From assembly GCA_022822575.1 (NCBI GenBank), contig JAJEBJ010000354.1, positions 1-6,618 of the forward strand: a DNA stretch of 6,618 nucleotides, written 5' to 3'. Both the position numbers and the translations under genes were made by a program. The notes below the pieces were generated by a model that saw only the letters and a program-made list of their open reading frames with translations, was not told the origin of the DNA and did not search any database. Source of the stretch: Alphaproteobacteria bacterium (GTDB taxonomy: Bacteria; Pseudomonadota; Alphaproteobacteria; SP197). Of the stretch, positions 1-5,763 are shown one piece after another. The stretch's first letter is position 1. Every line of letters begins with the position of its first letter.

Positions 1-498
1 CCTGGCGCCTGCTCGCAGAAGTGGCTGCGCCGGATCGAGATCCGCGACCAGGTGCATGATGGACCGAAGATGACCGGCACCTCCTACCGGGTGCCGCGCT
101 ACCCGGTGGCTCCCGGCGACACGGTGCCGGACGAGGATTTCGACATCATCGAGCGCATGCCGGTGAAGTCCCTGGTGACATCGCCGGAGCATGGCGCAAC
201 CACAGCACATGAGGTTGAGGTGCGTGGCCATGCCTGGTCGGGAGACCGCACCGTTTCCGCAGTCGACATCTCCATCGATTTCGGCAGGAGCTGGATGAAG
301 GCCGAACTCGACGGCCCCGTCAACCCGGGCGCCTGGCAGAACTGGCGCCGCAGGATTGCCTTTCCCGAAGCCGGATACTACGAGGTCTGGTCACGGGCGT
401 CCGACAGTGCCGGCGACCGTCAGCCCTTCGCGATCTCCTGGAACCCGAAAGGCTATCTCAACAACACCGTGCACCGGATCGCCCTGCGCGTAACCTGA
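1..498 (+). CDS. Sulfite oxidase-family molybdopterin oxidoreductase, C-terminal fragment
   Basis: The frame is open from the first base, so the start lies upstream of the window; 165 residues are visible and the stop is TGA at 496-498. It begins with an S-x-KWLRRIE segment (window residues 5-13), typical of the end of the Mo-cofactor domain in sulfite oxidase/SoxC/plant nitrate reductase-type enzymes. From about residue 60 an Ig-like Mo-co dimerisation domain follows: a V-x-GHAWSG strand, then VDIS-D-GRSW (about 80-92), a W-N-W-RR segment, and the closing WNPKGY-NN-HRI motif. Family members oxidise sulfite or related substrates, usually in the periplasm, at a molybdopterin centre. The catalytic cysteine and any Tat signal would be in the missing N-terminal part, so substrate and location cannot be assigned. 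It could equally be a SoxC-like or YedY-unrelated 'sulfite oxidase-like' protein; the family call is secure, the subfamily is not. Confidence 0.85.
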   Translation, partial: PGACSQKWLRRIEIRDQVHDGPKMTGTSYRVPRYPVAPGDTVPDEDFDIIERMPVKSLVTSPEHGATTAHEVEVRGHAWSGDRTVSAVDISIDFGRSWMKAELDGPVNPGAWQNWRRRIAFPEAGYYEVWSRASDSAGDRQPFAISWNPKGYLNNTVHRIALRVT

Positions 499-510
499 TC
501 ACAAGGACTA

Positions 511-578
511 CCCCATCGTCCCCTGATAGACTTCTGACAGTTTTTGTTCACCGATGGAGTCTATGGGGTCGACCATCG
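511..578. repeat. Cluster of competing inverted repeats in the intergenic spacer
   Basis: In the 195-bp spacer between the oxidoreductase and the glycosylase-like gene, CCCCTGATAGAC (520-531) can pair with GTCTATGGGG (559-568), with TG bulged and a 27-nt loop. CGATGG at 552-557 can also pair with CCATCG at either 513-518 or 573-578, and GGTCGACC (567-574) is a palindrome. These pairings are mutually exclusive. The T-run (541-545) lies in the loop rather than after a stem, so this is not a standard intrinsic terminator. It may be a structured leader, a weak terminator or an insertion-sequence end remnant. Confidence 0.35.
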
Positions 579-655
579 CAGATGATCCTCTTCTCAAGGC
601 TACTCCGAGGTGCCCGAGCTTGTGTTTGAACAGTGACGGAGCTTAACTTGGAACT

Positions 656-697
656 ATGAAGCGATACCCGGAATTCCTCGTAGGGCATTGGGAGTGA
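656..697 (+). other. 13-codon mini-ORF overlapping the next start codon
   Basis: An ATG at 656 opens a 13-residue frame (MKRYPEFLVGHWE) whose TGA at 695-697 overlaps the GTG start at 694 in a GTGA arrangement. It could be a leader peptide coupled to translation of the glycosylase-like gene. Its own ribosome binding site is poor: GGAG at 638-641 is too far away. The peptide start also resembles the KRYPEEF-type opening of some IS3-family OrfA proteins, so it may be a relic. It may also be chance, since such a short frame carries little statistical weight. Confidence 0.2.
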
Positions 698-705
698 CGT
701 CACTC
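692..705. promoter_or_regulatory. Perfect 14-bp palindrome over the glycosylase-like gene start codon
   Basis: GAGTGACGTCACTC reads the same on both strands, with the GTG start codon (694-696) inside it. As DNA it could be an operator for a dimeric autoregulator. As RNA, GAGTG and CACTC can form a 5-bp stem with an ACGT loop that hides the start codon. No identical second copy was noticed in the window. The palindrome is seen directly; any regulatory role is inferred from its position. Confidence 0.4.
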
Positions 706-1680
706 ACCCTCTGGCACAACATCGAGCTTCGCCTCGACTCGTCCCTCAAGGGTTGGCGAAGTCTGATCGACGAACTCGACCAGGTCGCGGCGGTCGAAGC
801 CAGGTCGGCCGGCCGTGAATGGAACGACATGGAGACCTTCAGGTGTCTGTTGCTGGCCGTTCTGTCCAGCAACACGGACTGGTCGAAAGTCTCACGCATT
901 CAGGACGACCTCGGGCAGTTGTTCTCGGAATTCGATCTCTCGTCATACGCTGAACTTCCGGCCTGCGAGATCAGAGACCGGTTCCTGCCCTGGTTTGTCA
1001 ACCGCAAGGCAGGTTCGGTGACGCTGGAGAGGAGCCTCGTCAAGCTCATCGATACCGCGCGGCTGCTGACAGAACACAGCCGTGTTCACGGCACCGCGGA
1101 AAGCTACTTCACCTCTCTCATCCAGCGTGTCGAGGGAGACCCCAAGCAGGCGGCACTTCGCCTGGGGTCCGCAAGCGAGTACAAGCTTCCGGCCTTTGGA
1201 GTGCCCCTGGCGGCCGAAGCGCTGAAGAACCTGGGTTTCGACGTGGCCAAGCCCGACCGCCACATTGTCCGAGCGGTCGCGTCATTCGGGCTGGTTCCCT
1301 TCCGGAACTGGCCCGACAGAACCGGCCGATTGGCACCGGCGGTCTCCTCCCGGACTTCCTATCTGGCCGTCATGGAGGCCGTACAGGATCTTGCGACGGC
1401 TGCCGACGTGCCCGTGGTCATGGTTGACAACGCCATCTGGTTGCTCTGCGCCAGGAGCGGCCTCTACCTGACGAACCTGGAACTTGCCGAGCTGGCCGGT
1501 GAGAGCGGGATGCCCGTGGGACGCGCGGAGGCAGTCGGCGCGCTGATCCGCTCCTGGGCGGACAAGCAGGACGGCGGCGAGCAACGGGCAACCATCGACG
1601 CCATCGTTGAGGGCCTGGACCGCGAACGGCTATCTGCGCGGAAGCTCTTTCCAGAGGATGCGAAGGGCCGGAGTTGGTGA
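694..1680 (+). CDS. HhH-GPD superfamily DNA glycosylase-like protein
   Basis: A 328-residue protein with the endonuclease III/AlkA fold pattern. Residues about 52-70 (LLLAVLSSNTDWSKVSRI) align by eye with the EndoIII helix LLSAQATDVSVNKA. The helix-hairpin-helix is LPAFGVPLAAEAL from residue 165, matching LPGVGRKTANVVL. Then KPDRHIVRA places Asp188 exactly where EndoIII has catalytic Asp138 (VDTHIFRV). The EndoIII lyase lysine is replaced by Pro171 and there are only three cysteines, so no C-terminal 4Fe-4S cluster; a monofunctional base-excising enzyme is the best guess and the substrate base is unknown. Residues about 240-328 are outside the core motif region and of unclear function. GTG 694 is preferred over TTG 688 because AGGG (682-685) sits 8 nt upstream of it. 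The 3' end overlaps the PIN gene in GTGA, implying a coupled two-gene operon. The fold is fairly sure; the biological role is not known. Confidence 0.72.
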   Translation: MTSLTLWHNIELRLDSSLKGWRSLIDELDQVAAVEARSAGREWNDMETFRCLLLAVLSSNTDWSKVSRIQDDLGQLFSEFDLSSYAELPACEIRDRFLPWFVNRKAGSVTLERSLVKLIDTARLLTEHSRVHGTAESYFTSLIQRVEGDPKQAALRLGSASEYKLPAFGVPLAAEALKNLGFDVAKPDRHIVRAVASFGLVPFRNWPDRTGRLAPAVSSRTSYLAVMEAVQDLATAADVPVVMVDNAIWLLCARSGLYLTNLELAELAGESGMPVGRAEAVGALIRSWADKQDGGEQRATIDAIVEGLDRERLSARKLFPEDAKGRSW

Positions 1681-2123
1681 GCCGCACGATATTGCTCGAC
1701 AGCGGTCCTCTTGGCCTTATCACGAATCCCAGAGCATCGCCGATTGCGGCAGAATGCGGGTACTGGGTTGTGAACGCAATCAGCCGCGGCGCGATGGTGC
1801 TTGTCCCCGAGATTGCGGACTACGAAGTGCGTCGGGAACTCATCAGGGCACGCCGCGACGCTGGCCTCGTGCGACTTGACGCCTTCATCGAACAGGTCGA
1901 ATTCCTGCCCATTGAAACCGCGGCCATGCGACGGGCCGCGGCCTTTTGGGCCAAGGCGCGCCAGCAGGGTCGACCAACGGCAGCCGATCCAGCGCTCGAC
2001 GGCGATGTGATCCTGGCTGCGCAGGCCGCAACCCTGGACCGCGCCGATGTCATCATTGCCACGACAAACCCGGGACACCTATCGCGTTACGTCGCGGCGC
2101 AACTCTGGACCGATATTGTCTGA
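1677..2123 (+). CDS. VapC-like PIN-domain nuclease
   Basis: A 148-residue protein of normal length for a single PIN domain. Motifs in order from the GTG start: ILLDSGPLGL with Asp8; PEIADYEVRRELIRA with Glu45 and Glu50; DPALDGDVILAAQA with Asp104, Asp108 and Asp110; and VIIATTNPGHLSRY near residues 125-138. These supply the acidic Mg2+-binding cluster of PIN ribonucleases, so it looks catalytically intact. Family members are mostly toxins that cleave tRNA or rRNA and are held inactive by an upstream antitoxin. Here no small antitoxin gene is present: the immediate partner is the 328-residue glycosylase-like protein, whose TGA overlaps this GTG start (GTGA, 1677-1680). A TTG at 1674 is an alternative start one codon earlier. 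GGAG at 1670-1673 and AGGG around 1664-1667 can serve as ribosome binding sites. It could act as a toxin or as the nuclease arm of a defence or repair pair. Confidence 0.8.
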   Translation: MSRTILLDSGPLGLITNPRASPIAAECGYWVVNAISRGAMVLVPEIADYEVRRELIRARRDAGLVRLDAFIEQVEFLPIETAAMRRAAAFWAKARQQGRPTAADPALDGDVILAAQAATLDRADVIIATTNPGHLSRYVAAQLWTDIV

Positions 2124-2242
2124 GATTCAGGCGAAGCGGTATCCAGCGGGACGGCACAGAGTGGGTCCGACATTTTTGACCGGAAGAGTGGATCGACGTC
2201 AACTGCCCGGGACAGGAGCCGGATCATATGGCGACCAGGCCT
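2124..2242. other. Convergent intergenic region, no clear terminator
   Basis: This 119-bp gap separates the PIN gene (+) from the end of the cysteine desulfurase gene (-). Two transcription units collide here, but only weak hairpins are seen: TCCG/CGGA around 2166-2183 with a T-run in its loop, and GCC-TTCA-GGC at about 2238-2248. No gene or good intrinsic terminator was found. Confidence 0.4.
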
Positions 2243-3391
2243 TCAGGCTTCGCGGCGGCAGCGGTTGATGGCCTCGGCAAGGCGATCGATGGCGAAGGCG
2301 ATGTCGTCGGATGTGGTGAAGCGGCCGATGCCGAGGCGGACGGACGAGGCGGCCTGTTCGGGTGTGAGGCCGATGGCGCGCAGCACGTAGGAGGGTTCGA
2401 CCACGGCGGACGTGCAGGCCGAACCGGTGGAGAAGGCGAGTTCGGGAACCCGGGAAATCAGGTCTCCTGCATCCACGCCCTCGATGGCGAGATTGAGGTT
2501 GCCGGGGAGGCGCCTGTCGAGCGGCGGTCCGTTGAGGGAGACGCCTGGGAGACCGCCCATGAGGGCGTGTGCGAGGGTGTTGAGCCTTGCCGCTTCCTCT
2601 TCCTGGCCGGCGGCGGCGAGGTCCGCTGCCTTGCCGAAACCGATGGCCAGGGGGGCCGGCACCGTGCCCGAACGCAGGGTCCGTTCCTGGCCGCCACCGG
2701 AGAACAGGGGTTCGATGCGGGCCCTCGGCCGACGGCGCACGTAGAGGACGCCGATGCCCTTCGGTCCGTAGACCTTGTGGCCGGAGAGACTCATCAGATC
2801 GATGTTGGCCGCATCGACATCGAGCCGAATCCGACCGGTGGCCTGGGCCGCATCGCAGTGGAAGAGGGCACCGCAGGCGCGTGTCATGGCGCCGATCTCG
2901 GAGAGGGGATGCAGGGTGCCGATTTCGTTGTTGGCCGCCATCGCCGACACCAGAATGACGTCATCGCCGAGGGTGCGTGAAAGGAGCTCGATATCCACCA
3001 TGCCATCGGTCCCGACCGGCAACACGTCCGTGGCGAACCCTTCTGCAGCAAGCGCCTTCACGCTTTCGAGAACGCACTTGTGCTCGCTGGCCAGGGTAAC
3101 GACCCGGTTGCGGCGTCCCCTCATTCTCCTCTCGAAGCGGGCCGCGCCCTTGATCGCCAGGTTGTTCGACTCCGTGGCGCCGGAGGTGAAGATGATTTCC
3201 CGCGGGTCGGCGCCGACGAGACGGGCGATGGACCGGCGCGCCTCCTCGACGGCGGTAGCGGCGTCGGTCCCGAAGGTGTGGTTGACCGAGTGGGGATTGC
3301 CGAACTGCTCGCGGAACCAGGGCATCATGGCATCGACGACCAGGGGGTCCACCGGTGTGGTGGCATTGCAGTCGAGATAAAGCGGTGTCAT
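2243..3391 (-). CDS. iscS: Cysteine desulfurase, IscS/NifS type (stand-alone)
   Basis: A PLP enzyme of 382 residues that converts L-cysteine to alanine and passes the sulfur, via a cysteine persulfide, to Fe-S cluster and other thio-cofactor pathways in the cytosol. Visible landmarks are YLDCNATTP near the N-terminus, TSGATESNN (about 69-77), ASEH with His104 stacking on PLP, HCDAAQ with Asp180, SGHK with the PLP-binding Lys206, and STGSACTS with catalytic Cys326 followed by EPSYVLRAIGL. The last block is the group I (IscS) signature rather than SufS. Length is slightly below the 400 or so of E. coli IscS. The preferred ATG at 3391-3389 overlaps the upstream TGA by one base (TGATG), implying translational coupling; a GTG one codon earlier (3394) is possible. 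It is the last gene of the cysE operon and directly follows a second, fused desulfurase, so the two may serve different acceptors. Confidence 0.93.
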   Translation of the reverse strand: MTPLYLDCNATTPVDPLVVDAMMPWFREQFGNPHSVNHTFGTDAATAVEEARRSIARLVGADPREIIFTSGATESNNLAIKGAARFERRMRGRRNRVVTLASEHKCVLESVKALAAEGFATDVLPVGTDGMVDIELLSRTLGDDVILVSAMAANNEIGTLHPLSEIGAMTRACGALFHCDAAQATGRIRLDVDAANIDLMSLSGHKVYGPKGIGVLYVRRRPRARIEPLFSGGGQERTLRSGTVPAPLAIGFGKAADLAAAGQEEEAARLNTLAHALMGGLPGVSLNGPPLDRRLPGNLNLAIEGVDAGDLISRVPELAFSTGSACTSAVVEPSYVLRAIGLTPEQAASSVRLGIGRFTTSDDIAFAIDRLAEAINRCRREA

Positions 3392-4908
3392 CACGCCGTC
3401 TTTCGCCGTGTCTGGTGGCGCACATGTGCGGCCTTCCAGGCCCTCACCGCGGCATCGCAGTCTTCAGGCGTGCTCGACCACCCGAGGCTGAGGCGCACTG
3501 CGTGACGGCTGAGCGATGGAAACCCCATGGCCTCGATGACGGACGAAGGCTCCATCCTGCCGGAGGAGCATGCGGATCCGGCGCTGATCGCAACACAGTC
3601 CAGATCGAAGCTCATCACCATGGTCTCGGCATCGATGTCAGGGTGGGCGATGGCCAGCGTGTTGTCGAGGCGTCCGGCATCGCCCGAGAAGATCACGGCG
3701 TCCGGCACCGCGTCCAGCATGCGCGCCTCCATGTCGTCGCGCAGCCGCCGAAGGCGCGCCGTATCGTCGCCGCGAGCGGCAGTGACGGCCGCACCGAAGG
3801 CTGCGATGGCGGCGAGCGATTCGGTGCCGGCGCGCAATCCGTACTCCTGGCCACCGCCCCGTGAACGGGCGGCAAGGGGAACGCCGTCCCGCACGATCAG
3901 CGCACCGGCTCCGGTCATGCCACCGAACTTGTGCGCTGAAAGACTGACGAGATCCGCCTCCTGCCAGGCGCCGCAGTAGCGTCCGGCGGCCTGCACGGCA
4001 TCACAGTGAACCAGGGCGCCGTGTTGGCGGGCGACATGCACGACGTCCTCCAGAGGCTGCACGACTCCGGTTTCGTTGTTGGCTGCCATCACCGAGACCA
4101 GGGCCGGACCGCCGCCATGGGCAAGCTCGGCCTCAAGGGCCTCCAGGTCGACACGGCCATGGTGGTCAACGGGAATGGTGACGGCACTTGAGACGGCTCT
4201 CGCCACCGACGGGTGCTCGATCGCCGAGACCAGGACGCGCCTCGTGTCCGGGCCGAGAAGCGCCAGGTTGTTGGCTTCCGTTCCGCCCGATGTGAAGACC
4301 ACCTCAAGAGGGCTGCACCCGACGTATGACGCCACGATCTCGCGGGCGTCCTCGATGAGCGACCGGGCATGGCGGCCGTGACGGTGAACCGATGAGGCGT
4401 TGCCGGCGCACGCCATCGCCTGTGAAGCCGCCTTGCGCGCTTCGGAACGCAAGGGTGAGGTGGCGTTGTGGTCGAGATAGTGGGTTGCGGCAGGCTGTGG
4501 TCCCCGGCACACGTCCTCGAGGGTGACGCCATCAAGATAGGTCTCGATGTGATTGCCGAGTCCGGCCCACAGGTCGTGGGTGCGACAGCGGGTCCGGTTT
4601 GCCATGCAGCCCCTTGAGGGACTCTCGCTCTGGCACCGCGTGACTTGCGTCGGTTCATCCACCGCTGCCACGACATCCATGATCGAGATGCGGTGGGCAG
4701 GATGGGCAAGCAGGTATCCTCCACCGGGTCCGCGGACGCTGCGGACAAGCCCATGGCGGCGCAGCCGGGCGAACAGTTGTTCGAGATAGGAGAGCGGGAT
4801 TTCCTGCCGGTCGGAGACGTCCGCAAGACGAACGGGGTGCATTCCGTCATTGAGGCCAAGGTCGACCATGGCCATCACGGCGTAGCGTCCCCGGGTTCCA
4901 AGCTTCAT
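3391..4908 (-). CDS. IscR-type Rrf2 regulator fused to a cysteine desulfurase
   Basis: One continuous 505-codon frame holds two complete proteins. Residues 1-135 are IscR: MKLGTRGRYAVMAM, a winged helix with SYLEQLFARLRRHGLV (Glu43 conserved), SVRGPGGGYLL, then Cys92, Cys101, Cys108 and His111, matching the Cys3-His [2Fe-2S] ligands of E. coli IscR (92/98/104/107) with longer gaps. Residues 143-495 are a cysteine desulfurase: YLDHNATSPL, TSGGTEANN, EH with His232, HCDAVQ with Asp303, SAHK with Lys327, and SAGSACSSG with Cys447. The linker is under 10 residues and has no stop or convincing internal start; GTG at Val133 is the only weak candidate. Expected role: an Fe-S-sensing DNA-binding regulator tied physically to sulfur mobilisation. 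The start ATG overlaps the cysE TGA (ATGA, 4908-4905) and lacks a strong ribosome binding site, so translation is probably coupled. A sequencing-derived fusion is possible but both halves are intact and in phase. Confidence 0.92.
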   Translation of the reverse strand: MKLGTRGRYAVMAMVDLGLNDGMHPVRLADVSDRQEIPLSYLEQLFARLRRHGLVRSVRGPGGGYLLAHPAHRISIMDVVAAVDEPTQVTRCQSESPSRGCMANRTRCRTHDLWAGLGNHIETYLDGVTLEDVCRGPQPAATHYLDHNATSPLRSEARKAASQAMACAGNASSVHRHGRHARSLIEDAREIVASYVGCSPLEVVFTSGGTEANNLALLGPDTRRVLVSAIEHPSVARAVSSAVTIPVDHHGRVDLEALEAELAHGGGPALVSVMAANNETGVVQPLEDVVHVARQHGALVHCDAVQAAGRYCGAWQEADLVSLSAHKFGGMTGAGALIVRDGVPLAARSRGGGQEYGLRAGTESLAAIAAFGAAVTAARGDDTARLRRLRDDMEARMLDAVPDAVIFSGDAGRLDNTLAIAHPDIDAETMVMSFDLDCVAISAGSACSSGRMEPSSVIEAMGFPSLSRHAVRLSLGWSSTPEDCDAAVRAWKAAHVRHQTRRKTA

Positions 4909-5660
4909 GGGTCGGCGGCCCGTTGTGCGTCCCGGGCGCTGCCATCGTCGCCGGCTAATTCCGGACCCTCGCGAGGGGGCCGCGAATCCCGAGTGTTGTC
5001 AGGGTCTGCGGGATCCTCGATCCGGGAAAGGCGTGACTCGAGGTCGTCGATGTGTTCGAGAACGCTGGTCAGCGCCTTGCTGACCGGATCGGGCATGTCG
5101 GCCGAAGAGACGCCGTAGGCGGCGAAGAACGAGTCGCGTTTCTGTGCGCCGGAATCGACGGCGCGCGCAGGGATGCCGACGACCGTGGTCCCCGGAGCGA
5201 CGTCCTTGACGACAACGGCATTGGAACCGACCAGGGCGCCCTTGCCGACGACGACGGGCCCGAGAATCTTGGCACCGGCGCCAACGACCACATTGTCGGC
5301 CAGGGTCGGATGACGCTTGCCCTGGTTCCAGGTCGTCCCGCCGAGCGTGACGCCGTGGTAGAGCGTGACATCATCGCCGATTTCGGAGGTTTCGCCGATC
5401 ACCACGCCCATGCCGTGGTCGATGAAGAATCCACGTCCGATGGTGGCGCCCGGATGGATCTCGATGCCGCTCAGGAATCGACCGATGTGGGAGATGAACC
5501 GTCCGGGCAGCTTGAAGCCGCGGATCCACAGCCAGTGGCTGATCCTGTAGATTGCGAGGGCGTGGAAACCGGGGTAGCACAGCACCACTTCCAGAAGATT
5601 GCGCACGGCAGGGTCGCGCCCGAAGGGTGCGCGCATGTCCTGTCTGAGGGTCTTGAACAT
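4905..5660 (-). CDS. cysE: Serine O-acetyltransferase (short CysE/EpsC form)
   Basis: This 251-residue enzyme transfers acetyl from acetyl-CoA to L-serine, making O-acetylserine for cysteine synthesis in the cytosol. Residues 1-60 are a short helical part (MFKTLRQD... DPAVRN... HALAIYRISHWLW), lacking the long N-terminal domain of E. coli CysE. Residues about 66-165 are a left-handed beta-helix of hexapeptide repeats: IEIHPGATIGRG, IDHG with catalytic His82 (E. coli His158 equivalent), VVIGETSEIG, YHGVTLGGT, KRHP with His117, GAGAKILG, GIPAR. Residues 193-215 look like a short coiled coil, followed by a charged, probably disordered tail. ATG 5660 is chosen over ATG 5708 because GGAAGG lies 4 nt upstream (5665-5670) and the family begins here. 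It is first in the operon with the IscR-fusion gene, overlapping it by ATGA, and is preceded by a promoter with an IscR-like box, so cysteine supply is likely regulated by Fe-S status. Confidence 0.93.
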   Translation of the reverse strand: MFKTLRQDMRAPFGRDPAVRNLLEVVLCYPGFHALAIYRISHWLWIRGFKLPGRFISHIGRFLSGIEIHPGATIGRGFFIDHGMGVVIGETSEIGDDVTLYHGVTLGGTTWNQGKRHPTLADNVVVGAGAKILGPVVVGKGALVGSNAVVVKDVAPGTTVVGIPARAVDSGAQKRDSFFAAYGVSSADMPDPVSKALTSVLEHIDDLESRLSRIEDPADPDNTRDSRPPREGPELAGDDGSARDAQRAADP

Positions 5661-5711
5661 GGTGCCTTCCAGCCATTTTCTTCGGTGACGGGGATTGATG
5701 CCCGTCATTCA

Positions 5712-5739
5712 CAGATAGATATCCGACTGCAGGCGTCAA
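5712..5739 (-). promoter_or_regulatory. Candidate sigma70-type promoter for the cysE operon
   Basis: On the minus strand TTGACG (5739-5734) fits a -35 box, and TATCTG (5717-5712), 16 nt away, is a fair -10 box. The predicted transcript would have a leader of roughly 45 nt before the cysE ATG at 5660. The -35 match is good (TTGAC), the -10 only moderate. Both elements are interleaved with the IscR-like operator, so bound regulator would block RNA polymerase. Confidence 0.5.
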
Positions 5740-5743
5740 GTAT
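5719..5743 (-). promoter_or_regulatory. IscR type 1-like operator
   Basis: Read on the minus strand, the 25 bases are ATACTTGAC, gcctgca, GTCGGATAT. From memory, the enterobacterial IscR type 1 consensus is ATASYYGACTRWWWYAGTCRRSTAT; this site agrees at about 20 of 25 positions, including both ATA/TAT ends, GAC and AGTC. Mismatches are mainly in the central A/T-rich spacer. The operon it precedes encodes an IscR domain, which makes negative autoregulation by the [2Fe-2S] form the natural reading. Binding itself is not shown by sequence. Confidence 0.6.
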
Positions 5744-5763
5744 TGGGACTTGTATCGATAGGT

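Noticed and set aside
554..646. 30-codon frame starting at ATG 554
   Set aside because: No ribosome binding site, no recognisable composition or motif, and it lies across the inverted-repeat cluster; most likely chance.
1464..2078. Minus-strand open frame (204 codons) across the glycosylase/PIN junction
   Set aside because: It is antisense to two genes with convincing motifs and has no family resemblance.
2169..2178. GACA-TTTTTG block resembling GACAGTTTTTG at 536-546, possible cassette-flanking repeat
   Set aside because: Only about ten bases agree, T-run driven, and the similarity does not extend; not enough to propose flanking direct repeats or attachment sites.
2124..2242. Bidirectional intrinsic terminator between the convergent genes
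   Set aside because: Only 3-4 bp stems are present and none is followed by a T-run on either strand.
2228..2980. Plus-strand open frame (250 codons) opposite the stand-alone desulfurase
   Set aside because: It is Gly/Ala/Glu-rich, low-complexity shadow translation of the complementary strand of iscS, with no motif of its own.
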